DNA of 64,000 bases from Cyrtodaria siliqua (Eukaryota > Mollusca > Bivalvia > Adapedonta > Hiatellidae). The notes below the pieces were generated by a model. That model made no database searches. It saw only the letters and a list, made by a program, of their open reading frames with translations, and was not told the DNA's origin. Positions 54,201 through 64,000 of the stretch are shown here, in pieces. The stretch covers positions 186,001-250,000 of the forward strand of contig JAWPHD010001434.1 of NCBI GenBank assembly GCA_037043455.1. The letters run 5' to 3'. Positions within the stretch are counted from its first letter, which is position 1. Each line of letters starts with the position of its first letter. The translations under genes were made by a program, and so were the position numbers.

Positions 54201-57200
54201 GTCTTTAGAGGAGTTATGTTCATTAGAGGAGCTGTGGTCATTAGAGGAGCTGTGGTCTTTAGAGGAGTTGTGGTCATTAGAGGAGTTGTGGTCATTAGAG
54301 GAGCTGTGGTCTTTAGAGGAGCTGTGGTCTTTAGAGGAGTTGTGGTCTTTAGGGAGTTGTGGTCATTAGCGGAGTTGTGGTCTTTAGGGAGTTGTGGTCA
54401 TTAGCGGAGATGTGCTCAGACCAGCTCATGGTCTTTAGGGAGTTGTGGTCTTTAGCGGAGTTGTGGTCATAAGCGGAACTGTGGTCTTTAGCGGAGTTGT
54501 GGTCATTAGAGAGATGTGGTCTTTAGAGGAGTTATAGTCATTAGAGGAGCTGTGGTCTTTAGAGGAGCTGTGGTCTTTAGAGGAGTTGTGGTCATTAGAG
54601 GAGCTGTGGTCATTAGAGGAGCTGTGGTCTTTAGAGGAGTTGTGGTCTTTAGCGGAGTTGTGGTCATTAGCGGAACTGTGGTCTTTAGCGGAGTTGTGGT
54701 CATTAGAGAGATGTGGTCTTTAGAGGAGTTATGGTCATTAGAGGAGCTGTGGTCTTTAGAGGAGCTGTGGTCTTTAGAGGAGTTGTTGTCATTAGAGGAG
54801 CTGTGGTCATTAGAGGAGCTGTGGTCTTTAGAGGAGCTGTGGTCTTTAGCGGAGTTGTGGTCTTTAGAGGAGTTGTGGTCTTTAGAGGAGTTGTGGTCTT
54901 TAGCGGAGCTGTGGTCTTTAGGGAGTTGTGGTCATTAGAGGAGCTGTGGTCATTAGAGGAGCTGTGGTCTTTAGAGGAGCTGTGGTCTTTAGCGGAGTTG
55001 TGGTCTTTAGAGGAGTTGTGGTCTTTAGAGGAGTTGTGGTCATTAGAGGAGTTGTGGTCTTTAGCGGAGCTGTGGTCTTTAGGGAGTTGTGGTCATTAGC
55101 GGAGTTGTGGTCATTAGAGAGATGTGGTCTTTAGAGGAGTTGTGGTCTTTAGAGGAGTTGTGGTCTTTAGCGGAGCTGTGGTCTTTAGGGAGTTGTGGTC
55201 ATTAGCGGAGTTGTGGTCATTAGCGGAACTGTGGTCTTTAGCGGAGTTGTGGCCATTAGAGAGATGTGGTCTTTAGAGGAGTTATGGTCATTAGAGGAGC
55301 TGTGGTCTTTAGAGGAGCTGTGGTCTTTAGAGGAGTTGTGGTCATTAGAGGAGTTGTGGTCATTAGAGAGATGTGGTCTTTAGAGGAGTTGTGGTCTTTA
55401 GAGGAGTTGTGGTCTTTAGCGGAGCTGTGGTCTTTAGGGAGTTGTGGTCTTTAGAGGAGTTGTGGTCTTTAGCGGAGCTGTGGTCTTTAGCGGAGCTGTG
55501 GTCTTTAGGGAGTTATGGTCATTAGAGGAGTTGTGGTCTTTAGAGGAGCTGTGGACTTTAGAGGAGTTGTGGTCTTTAGCGGAGCTGTGGTCTTTAGGGA
55601 GTTGTGGTCATTAGCGGAGTTGTGGTCATTAGCGGAACTGTGGTCTTTAGCGGAGTTGTGGTCATTAGAGAGATGTGGTCTTTAGAGGAGTTGTGGTCTT
55701 TAGCGGAGCTGTGGTCTTTAGGGAGTTGTGGTCATTAGCGGAGTTGTGGTCATTAGTGGAACTGTGGTCTTTAGCGGAGTGGTGGTCATTAGAGAGATGT
55801 GGTCTTTAGAGGAGTTATGGTCATTAGAGGAGCTGTGGTCTTTAGCGGAGTTGTGGTCATTAGAGGAGCTGTGGTCTTTAGCGGAGTTGTGGTCATTAGA
55901 GGAGCTGTGGTCTTTAGCGGAGCTGTGGTCATTAGAGGAGCTGTGGTCTTTAGAGGAGTTGTGGTCTTTAGCGGAGCTGTGGTCTTTAGGGAGTTGTGGT
56001 CATTAGCGGAGTTGTGGTCATTAGCGGAACTGTGGTCTTTAGCGGAGTTGTGGTCATTAGAGAGTTGTGGTCTTTAGAGGAGCTGTGGTCTTTAGCGGAG
56101 CTGTGGTCATTAGAGGAGCTGTGGTCTTTAGCGGAGTTGTGGTCATTAGAGGAGCTGTGGTCATTAGAGGAGCTGTGGTCTTTAGCGGAGCTGTGGTCAT
56201 TAGAGGAGCTGTGGTCATTAGAGGAGCTGTGGTCTTTATCGGAGCTGTGGTCATTAGAGGAGCTGTGGTCTTTAGCGGAGTTGTGGTCATTAGAGGAGCT
56301 GTGGTCATTAGAGGAGCTGTGGTCTTTAGCGGAGCTGTGGTCATTAGAGGAGCTGTGGTCTTTAGCGGAGTTGTGGTCATTAGAGGAGCTGTGGTCATTA
56401 GAGGAGCTGTGGTCTTTAGCGGAGCTGTGGTCATTAGAGGAGCTGTGGTCTTTAGCGGAGTTGTGGTCATTAGAGGAGCTGTGGTCTTTAGCGGAGCTGT
56501 GGTCATTAGAGGAGCTGTGGTCTTTAGCGGAGTTGTGGTCATTAGAGGAGCTGTGGTCTTTAGCGGAGCTGTGGTCATTAGAGGAGCTGTGGTCTTTAGC
56601 GGAGTTGTGGTTATAAGCGGAGCTGTGGTCATTAGAGAGATGTGGTCTTTAGAGGAGTTGTGGTCTTTAGAGGAGTTGTGGTCTTTAGCGGAGCTGTGGT
56701 CTTTAGGGAGTTGTGGTCATTAGCGGAGTTGTGGTCATTAGCGGAACTGTGGTCTTTAGCGGAGTTGTGGTCATTAGAGAGATGTGGTCTTTAGAGGAGT
56801 TATGGTCATTAGAGGAGCTGTGGTCTTTAGAGGAGCTGTGGTCTTTAGAGGAGCTGTGGTCATTAGAGGAGCTGTGGTCTTTAGCGGAGTTGTGGTCATT
56901 AGAGGAGCTGTGGTCTTTAGCGGAGCTGTGGTCATTAGAGGAGCTGTGGTCTTTAGCGGAGTTGTGGTCATTAGAGGAGCTGTGGTCTTTAGCGGAGCTG
57001 TGGTCATTAGAGGAGCTGTGGTCTTTAGAGGAGTTGTGGTCATTAGAGGAGCTGTGGTCTTTAGCGGAGTTGTGGTCATTAGAGGAGCTGTGGTCTTTAG
57101 CGGAGCTGTGGTCATTAGAGGAGCTGTGGTCTTTAGCGGAGTTGTGGTCATTAGAGGAGCTGTGGTCTTTAGCGGAGCTGTGGTCATTAGAGGAGCTGTG

Positions 57201-60200
57201 GTCTTTAGCGGAGTTGTGGTTATAAGCGGAGCTGTGGTCATTAGAGAGATGTGGTCTTTAGAGGAGTTATGGTCATTAGAGGAGCTGTGGTCATTAGAGG
57301 AGCTGTGGTCTTTAGAGGAGTTGTGGTCATTAGAGGAGTTGTGGTCATTAGAGGAGCTGTGGTCTTTAGAGGAGCTGTGGTCTTTAGAGGAGTTGTGGTC
57401 TTTAGGGAGTTGTGGTCATTAGCGGAGTTGTGGTCTTTAGGGAGTTGTGGTCATTAGCGGAGATGTGCTCAGACCAGCTCATGGTCTTTAGGGAGTTGTG
57501 GTCTTTAGCGGAGTTGTGGTCATTAGCGGAACTGTGGTCTTTAGCGGAGTTGTGGTCATTAGAGAGATGTGGTCTTTAGAGGAGTTATGGTCATTAGAGG
57601 AGCTGTGGTCTTTAGAGGAGCTGTGGTCTTTTGAGGAGTTGTGGTCATTAGAGGAGCTGTGGTCATTAGAGGAGCTGTGGTCTTTAGAGGAGTTGTGGTC
57701 TTTAGCGGAGTTGTGGTCATTAGCGGAACTGTGGTCTTTAGCGGAGTTGTGGTCATTAGAGAGATGTGGTCTTTAGAGGAGTTATGGTCATTAGAGGAGC
57801 TGTGGTCTTTAGAGGAGCTGTGGTCTTTAGAGGAGTTGTGGTCATTAGAGGAGCTGTGGTCATTAGAGGAGCTGTGGTCTTTAGAGGAGCTGTGGTCTTA
57901 AGCGGAGTTGTGGTCTTTAGAGGAGTTGTGGTCTTTAGAGGAGTTGTGGTCATTAGAGGAGCTGTGGTCTTTAGCGGAGCTGTGGTCTTTAGGGAGTTGT
58001 GGTCATTAGAGGAGCTGTGGTCATTAGAGGAGCTGTGGTCTTTAGAGGAGCTGTGGTCTTTAGCGGAGTTGTGGTCTTTAGAGGAGTTGTGGTCTTTAGA
58101 GGAGTTGTGGTCATTAGAGGAGTTGTGGTCTTTAGCGGAGCTGTGGTCTTTAGGGAGTTGTGGTCATTAGCGGAGTTGTGGTCATTAGAGAGATGTGGTC
58201 TTTAGAGGAGTTGTGGTCTTTAGAGGTGTTGTGGTCTTTAGCGGAGCTGTGGTCTTTAGGGAGTTGTGGTCATTAGCGGAGTTGTGGTCATTAGCGGAAC
58301 TGTGGTCTTTAGCGGAGTTGTGGTCATTAGAGAGATGTGGTCTTTAGAGGAGTTATGGTCATTAGAGGAGCTGTGGTCTTTAGAGGAGCTGTGGTCTTTA
58401 GAGGAGTTGTGGTCATTAGAGGAGTTGTGGTCATTAGAGAGATGTGGTCTTTAGAGGAGTTGTGGTCTTTAGAGGAGTTGTGGTCTTTAGCGGAGCTGTG
58501 GTCTTTAGGGAGTTGTGGTCTTTAGAGGAGTTGTGGTCTTTAGCGGAGCTGTGGTCTTTAGCGGAGCTGTGGTCTTTAGAGGAGTTATGGTCATTAGAGG
58601 AGCTGTGGTCTTTAGAGGAGCTGTGGTCTTTAGAGGAGTTGTGGTCATTAGAGGAGTTGTGGTCTTTAGCGGAGCTGTGGTCTTTAGGGAGTTGTGGTCT
58701 TTAGCGGAGATGTGGTCATTAGCGGAACTGTGGTCTTTAGCGGAGTTGTGGTTATAAGCGGAGCTGTGGTCATTGGAGGAACTGTGGTCTTTAGAGGAGT
58801 TATGGTCATTAGAGGAGCTGTGGTCTTTAGAGGAGCTGTGGTCTTTAGAGGAGTTGTGGTCATTAGAGGAGTTGTGGTCTTTAGCGGAGCTGTGGTCTTT
58901 AGGGAGTTGTGGTCTTTAGCGGAGTTGTGGTCATTAGCGGAACTGTGGTCTTTAGCGGAGTTGTGGTTATAAGCGGAGCTGTGGTCTTTAGCGGAGCTGT
59001 GGTCTTTAGAGGAGTTATGGTCATTAGAGGAGCTGTGGTCTTTAGAGGAGCTGTGGTCTTTAGAGGAGTTGTGGTCATTAGAGGAGTTGTGGTCTTTAGC
59101 GGAGCTGTGGTCTTTAGGGAGTTGTGGTCTTTAGAGGAGTTGTGGTCTTTAGAGGAGTTGTGGTCTTTAGCGGAGCTGTGGTCTTTAGAGGAGTTATGGT
59201 CATTAGAGGAGCTGTGGTCTTTAGAGGAGCTGTGGTCTTTAGAGGAGTTGTGGTCATTAGAGGAGTTGTGGTCTTTAGCGGAGCTGTGGTCTTTAGGGAG
59301 TTGTGGTCTTTAGCGGAGTTGTGGTCATTAGCGGAACTGTGGTCTTTAGCGAGTTGTGGTTATAAGCGGAGCTGTGGTCATTAGAGGAGCTGTGGTCTTT
59401 AGAGGAGTTGTGGTCTTTAGGGAGTTGTGGTCATTAGCGGAGTTGTGGTCTTTAGGGAGTTGTGGTCATTAGCGGAGATGTGCTCAGACCAGCTCATGGT
59501 CTTTAGGGAGTTGTGGTCTTTAGCGGAGTTGTGGTCATTAGCGGAACTGTGGTCTTTAGCGGAGTTGTGGTCATTAGAGAGATGTGGTCTTTAGAGGAGT
59601 TATGGTCATTAGACGAGCTGTGGTCTTTAGCGGAGTTGTGGTCTTTAGAGGAGTTGTGGTCTTTAGAGGAGTTGTGGTCTTTAGCGGAGCTGTGGTCTTT
59701 AGGGAGTTGTGGTCTTTAGCGGAGTTGTGGTCATTAGCGGAACTGTGGTCTTTAGCGGAGTTGTGGTCATTAGAGAGATGTGGTCTTTAGAGGAGTTATG
59801 GTCATTAGAGGAGCTGTGGTCTTTAGAGGAGCTGTGGTCTTTAGAGGAGTTGTGGTCATTAGAGGAGCTGTGGTCATTAGAGGAGCTGTGGTCTTTAGAG
59901 GAGTTGTGGTCTTTAGAGGAGCTGTGGTCTTTAGAGGAGTTGTGGTCATTAGAGGAGCTGTGGTCTTTAGCGGAGTTGTGGTCATTAGAGGAGCTGTGGT
60001 CTTTAGCGGAGCTGTGGTCATTAGAGGAGTTGTGGTCTTAAGAGGAGTTGTGGTCTTTAGGGAGTTGTGGTCATTAGCGGAGTTGTGGTCTTTAGCGGAG
60101 CTGTGGTCTTTAGCAGAGCTGTGGTCTTTAGCAGAGCTGTGGTCTTTAGCGGAGCTGTGGTCTTTAGAGGAGTTGTGGTCATTCGAGAGCTGTGGTCTTT

Positions 60201-62658
60201 AGAGGAGCTGTGGTCTTTAGAGTTGTGGTCATTAGAGGAGCTGTGGTCATTAGAGGAGCTGTGGTCTTTAGAGGAGTTGTGGTCTTTCGAGGAGTTGTGG
60301 TCTTTAGAGGAGTTGTGGTCATTAGAGGAGCTGTGGTCTTTAGCGGAGTTGTGGTCATTAGAGGAGCTGTGGTCTTTAGCGGAGCTGTGGTCATTAGAGG
60401 AGTTGTGGTCTTAAGAGGAGTTGTGGTCATTAGGGAGTTGTGGTCATTAGCGGAGTTGTGGTCTTTAGCGGAGCTGTGGTCATAAGCGGAGCTGTGGTCT
60501 TTAGCAGAGCTGTGGTCTTTAGCAGAGCTGTGGTCTTTAGCGGAGCTGTGGTCTTTAGAGGAGTTGTGGTCATTCGAGAGCTGTGGTCTTTAGAGGAGCC
60601 GTGGTCTTTAGAGGAGTTGTGGTCTTTAGGGAGTTGTGGTCTTTAGGGAGTTGTGGTCATTAGCGGAGTTGTGGTCTTTAGCGGAGCTGTGGTCATTAGC
60701 GGAGTTGTGGTCTTTAGCGGAGCTGTGGTCATTAGCGGAGCTGTGGTCTTTAGAGGAGTTGTGGTCTTTAGCGGAGCTGTGGTCTTTAGCGGAGCTGTGG
60801 TCTTTAGAGAGCTGTGGTCTTTAGCGGAGCTGTGGTCTTTAGCGGAGCTGTGGTCTTTAGAGGAGCTGTGGTCATTAGAGAGCTGTGGTCTTTAGAGGAG
60901 TTATGGTCTTTAGAGGAGTTGTGGTCATTAGAGGAGCTGTGGTCTTTAGCGGAGCTGTGTTCATTAGAGGAGATGTGGTCTTTAGCGGAGCTGTGGTCAT
61001 TAGAGGAGCTGTGGTCTTTAGCGGAGCTGTGGTCATTAGAGGAGCTGTGGTCTTTAGCGGAGTTGTGGTCATTAGAGGAGCTGTGGTCTTTAGCGGAGCT
61101 GTGGTCATTAGAGGAGCTGTGGTCTTTAGCGGAGTTGTGGTCATTAGCGGAACTGTGGTCTTTAGCGGAGTTCTGGTCATTAGAGAGATGTGGTCTTTAG
61201 AGGAGTTATGGTCATTAGAGGAGCTGTGGTCTTTAGAGGAGCTGTGGTCTTTAGAGGAGTTGTGGTCATTAGAGGAGCTGTGGTCTTTAGCGGAGCTGTG
61301 GTCATTAGAGGAGCTGTGGTCTTTAGAGAAGTTGTGGTCATTAGAGGAGCTGTGGTCTTTAGCGGAGTTGTGGTCATTAGAGGAGCTGTGGTCTTTAGAG
61401 GAGTTGTGGTCATTAGAGGAGCTGTGGTCTTTAGCGGAGTTGTGGTCTTTAGCGGAGCTGTGGTCATTAGAGGAGCTGTGGTCTTTAGCGGAGCTGTGGT
61501 CATTAGAGGAGCTGTGGTCTTTAGCGGAGCTGTGGTCATTAGAGGAGCTGTGGTCTTTAGCGGAGTTGTGGTCATTAGAGGAGCTGTGGTCTTTAGCGGA
61601 GCTGTGGTCATTAGAGGAGCTGTGGTCTTTAGCGGAGTTGTGGTCATTAGCGGAACTGTGGTCTTTAGCGGAGTTGTGGTCATTAGAGAGATGTGGTCTT
61701 TAGAGGAGTTATGGTCATTAGAGGAGCTGTGGTCTTTAGAGGAGCTGTGGTCTTTAGAGGAGTTGTGGTCATTAGAGGAGCTGTGGTCTTTAGCGGAGCT
61801 GTGGTCATTAGAGGAGCTGTGGTCTTTAGAGGAGTTGTGGTCATTAGAGGAGCTGTGGTCTTTAGCGGAGTTGTGGTCATTAGCGGAACTGTGGTCTTTA
61901 GCGGAGTTGTGGTCATTAGAGAGATGTGGTCTTTAGAGGAGTTATGGTCATTAGAGGAGCTGTGGTCTTTAGAGGAGCTGTGGTCTTTAGAGGAGTTGTG
62001 GTCATTAGAGGAGCTGTGGTCTTTAGCGGAGCTGTGGTCATTAGAGGAGCTGTGGTCTTTAGAGGAGTTGTGGTCATTAGAGGAGCTGTGGTCTTTAGCG
62101 GAGTTGTGGTCATTAGAGGAGCTGTGGTCTTTAGAGGAGTTGTGGTCATTAGAGAAGTTGTGGTCTTTAGCGGAGCTGTGGTCTTTAGGGAGTTGTGGTC
62201 TTTAGCGGAGCTGTGGTCTTTAGCGGAGCTGTGGTCTTTAGAGGAGTTGTGGTCATTCGAGAGCTGTGGTCTTTAGCGGAGTTGTGGTCTTTAGAGGAGT
62301 TGTGGTCTTTAGCGGAGTTGTGGTCTTTAGAGGAGTTGTGGTCATTAGAGAGATGTGGTCTTTAGAGGAGTTCTATGGTCATTAGAGAGCTGTGGTCTTT
62401 AGCAGAGTTGTGGTCTTTAGAGGAGTTATGGTCTTTAGCGGAGTTGTGGTCTTTAGCGGAGTTGTGGTCTTTAAAGGAGTTGTGGTCTTTAGCGGAGTTG
62501 TCTTTAGCGGAGTTATGGTCATTAGAGAGCTGTGGTCTTTAGCGGAGCTGTGGTCTTTAGAGGAGCTGTGGTCTTTAGAGGAGCTGTGGTCTTTAGCGAA
62601 GTTGTGGTCGTTAGAGGAGCTGTGGTCTTTAGCGAAGTTGTGGTCGTTAGCGGTGCCA
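51270..62658 (+). repeat. 18-bp minisatellite, ~600 copies (expanded right arm)
   Basis: After the inner inverted segment (51270-51480) the arm becomes an array of GTGGTCATTAGAGGAGCT and GTGGTCTTTAGCGGAGTT units, with 17-bp variants (GTGGTCTTTAGGGAGTT, GTGGTCATTAGAGAGAT) that shift the frame. Long frames on both strands (WSLEEL-, VVFSGV- and TTAPLK-type repeats) are artefacts. Higher-order copies: segments from 52747 and 55728 match at offset 2,981; the marker TGTGCTCAGACCAGCTCATG occurs at 54411, 57464 and 59479 (offsets 3,053 and 2,015). Confidence 0.96.
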
Positions 62659-64000
62659 GAGGAAGAAAGCACAGATTATGTAGTTTATAACTAACTAGGC
62701 ATTCATTTCAATGCTGTTTATTTTTTTAATTATGAGCTTTTTTTGCTCTTTCGTATGACGTTCATTTCTCTCGATTCCAAAATACAAATTTAGCAAAAAC
62801 AACGTTTCTTATCCCTTTAGTCTTAGAATTCGAATATTCGGTTTCAGTTTTATCGTTTCCATGTAATTTGAAATTGTGCATGGAAAAGAGATATGCTTCA
62901 ATATAAGATAAAGTCCTCAAATCTGACGGGTAATCGTTAAAATTTTGATAAAACTGCCCTACTGGCAGCCGACAATGATTCATATAGTTTCAACAGAATG
63001 GTTTTCTTTCTCAAGGGTTCCATACAGTGCAATACTTGGGAAAATAGACAAGGATAAGTCAATTATAGATAAAACACTGCAGATGAAACAGTATATCATA
63101 TAAATGAGCGAAGAATATTGTAGAAAGAAGCTTCAGTTAAGAAACTAGGAAAACTGATACAGAATCACAAACTAGGTTGCATTTGTGCGCGGCTGCTGTC
63201 TGTAAGGTGGCCGACGACTGATTAGGAATGGATAAACTTGACCTTACTCTTATTAGGAAGAAGTCAATATGATTATAGACGTGTGACCAAACGTCTGATT
63301 ACAAAGCAATCAACATGATTTAATTACGACTTTAACGGAGTACGAATAACAGAATTACTTTTTATCTTGATTACGAGATGATCGGGTTCCACTGCACTGG
63401 GGATGCGTAGCACAAGTCGTCTGCTTTTGAAGACCACCGTTGCGACATAAAGGAAGTGATACAATGTGTTTCAAAACTAAACAACAACAGTAGCAGGTGC
63501 AGCAACAATAACAGCAGCAACAGTAGTAGTAGCAGCAGCAGCAAAAACGACAAGAAGTGTAACATCTGGTATTATACTGTCTTTCGTCTCAGTGATTTAT
63601 TTAGTTTGTTAATAGTTGCAAACAACTATGAGTAACAAATGAATATTTAAATCAGAAATCGGTGCATTTACAATTTGTTTCTGAGGGAAATAATGCGGTC
63701 CAGTATGTGTGATTAGGAGGAGTTTTGAAAATGCGAGCAATGTTTCGGTATCCTAAGGCGGCACAAATCTTAATCCTTTATACACTATTATACCGCAGTA
63801 CGAATGCAATTTAGATCTTATCTTCCCGGAGAGAGGAATCTGGAACCAATCCATTTTAATCGAGTAGCATCAAAACAAACAAGCGCACCTCATCAACAGC
63901 TGTATACAACCAACCCATCTCTACATAAATATTGATATATCACCTTCTATTAATCAATATCTATCATTAATTGTTCGTCTCCAGCATCTGCTAATCAGCT
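62659..64000. other. Flank after foldback element, no gene seen
   Basis: AT-rich DNA with no recognised exon. A CAG/CAA-type trinucleotide stretch (AACAGCAGCAACAGTAGTAG then TAGCAGCAGCAGC) lies at 63480-63545; its minus-strand poly-Leu frame is an artefact. Confidence 0.5.
63480..63545. repeat. CAG/CAA/TAG trinucleotide microsatellite
   Basis: Imperfect trinucleotide run, about 20 triplets, with CAG, CAA, AGT and TAG variants. Confidence 0.85.

Larger units (their letters stand above)
50775..62658. mobile_element. Giant asymmetric foldback element (11.9 kb)
   Basis: The two outer ends are inverted copies: left TGGCATCGCTAAAGACCACA then ACTCTGCTAAAGACCAC; right, read inward on the minus strand, TGGCACCGCTAACGACCACA then ACTTCGCTAAAGACCAC. 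Inner ends also pair: left GTGAGAGATGTTTCAGCATT then TTTTCATTAATTTATGC; right GCATAAATTAATGAAAAAAT then GTTGAAACATCTCTCAC. The whole is one inverted-repeat element with a 160-bp loop (51110-51270), a 336-bp left arm and an 11.4-kb right arm. The arm core is an 18-bp unit (CTAAAGACCACAACTCCG type) present in about 8 copies on the left and several hundred on the right. No transposase and no clear target duplication. Confidence 0.85.

Noticed and set aside
51445..62672. Thr/Pro-rich (TTAPLK) mucin-like protein on the minus strand, and WSLEEL/VVFSGV proteins on the plus strand
   Set aside because: 18-bp units leave several frames open at once, 17-bp variants shift the frame repeatedly, and there is no signal peptide, splice site or non-repeat domain.
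63371..63565. Poly-Leu transmembrane peptide
   Set aside because: Translation of a CAG/CAA-type microsatellite.

Overview
The window is nuclear DNA of an AT-rich invertebrate genome, most likely a bivalve mollusc. The evidence is split genes with GT/AG introns, several tRNA-headed SINEs, an NHL-propeller gene with a coiled coil of the kind expanded in bivalves, and many dispersed repeats of molluscan style. No bacterial gene organisation is visible. The species is inference only. Most open reading frames here are artefacts of tandem repeats whose periods are multiples of 3 or which lack stops; the real coding sequence is in short exons found by reading splice sites and protein motifs.

Layout. 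Bases 1-3070 are a 36-bp minisatellite. Bases 4143-12480 (+) hold the last five exons of a neprilysin / endothelin-converting-enzyme-type M13 metallopeptidase; the exon with the HExxH zinc motif was not found and is probably upstream of the window. Its introns carry an inverted-repeat element built of 21-bp units (4692-7045), a LINE reverse-transcriptase fossil (10680-11590) and interspersed repeats that stop just short of the last acceptor. Bases 15531-16916 (+) are an intact single-exon coiled-coil/NHL-propeller protein (TRIM2/3-like without RING or B-box). Bases 17000-24700 are gene-poor with repeats, ending in a 73-bp satellite. Bases 25125-43169 (-) hold eight exons of a TNF-receptor-superfamily gene: cysteine-rich repeats, one transmembrane helix, a death-domain-like region and a C-terminal tail ending in a TRAF-binding-like motif. 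The eight exons join in one frame (1,385 bp plus one base from a missing upstream exon, 461 residues and a stop). The signal-peptide exon was not found.

The TNF-receptor introns and 5' flank are rich in repeats: a 35-bp array that appears to be an amplification of the splice-acceptor/exon-start junction of one receptor exon (34745-35550), TA-flanked MITEs, a palindromic MITE nested in a SINE, a cluster of tRNA-SINEs and a 29-bp array of 58 or so units (43838-45510). Bases 50775-62658 form one giant asymmetric foldback element: a 336-bp left arm, a short loop, and a right arm of 11.4 kb in which an 18-bp subrepeat is expanded to about 600 copies with ~3-kb higher-order duplications. Tandem arrays make up close to 30% of the window.

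The strongest candidates for something undescribed are (1) foldback elements whose arms are minisatellites, seen twice here with unrelated units, one arm having grown into an 11-kb array; (2) the intronic array that multiplies a 3' splice site; and (3) arrays carrying GATA- and RUNX-like motifs next to a TNF-receptor gene. Their function is inference.
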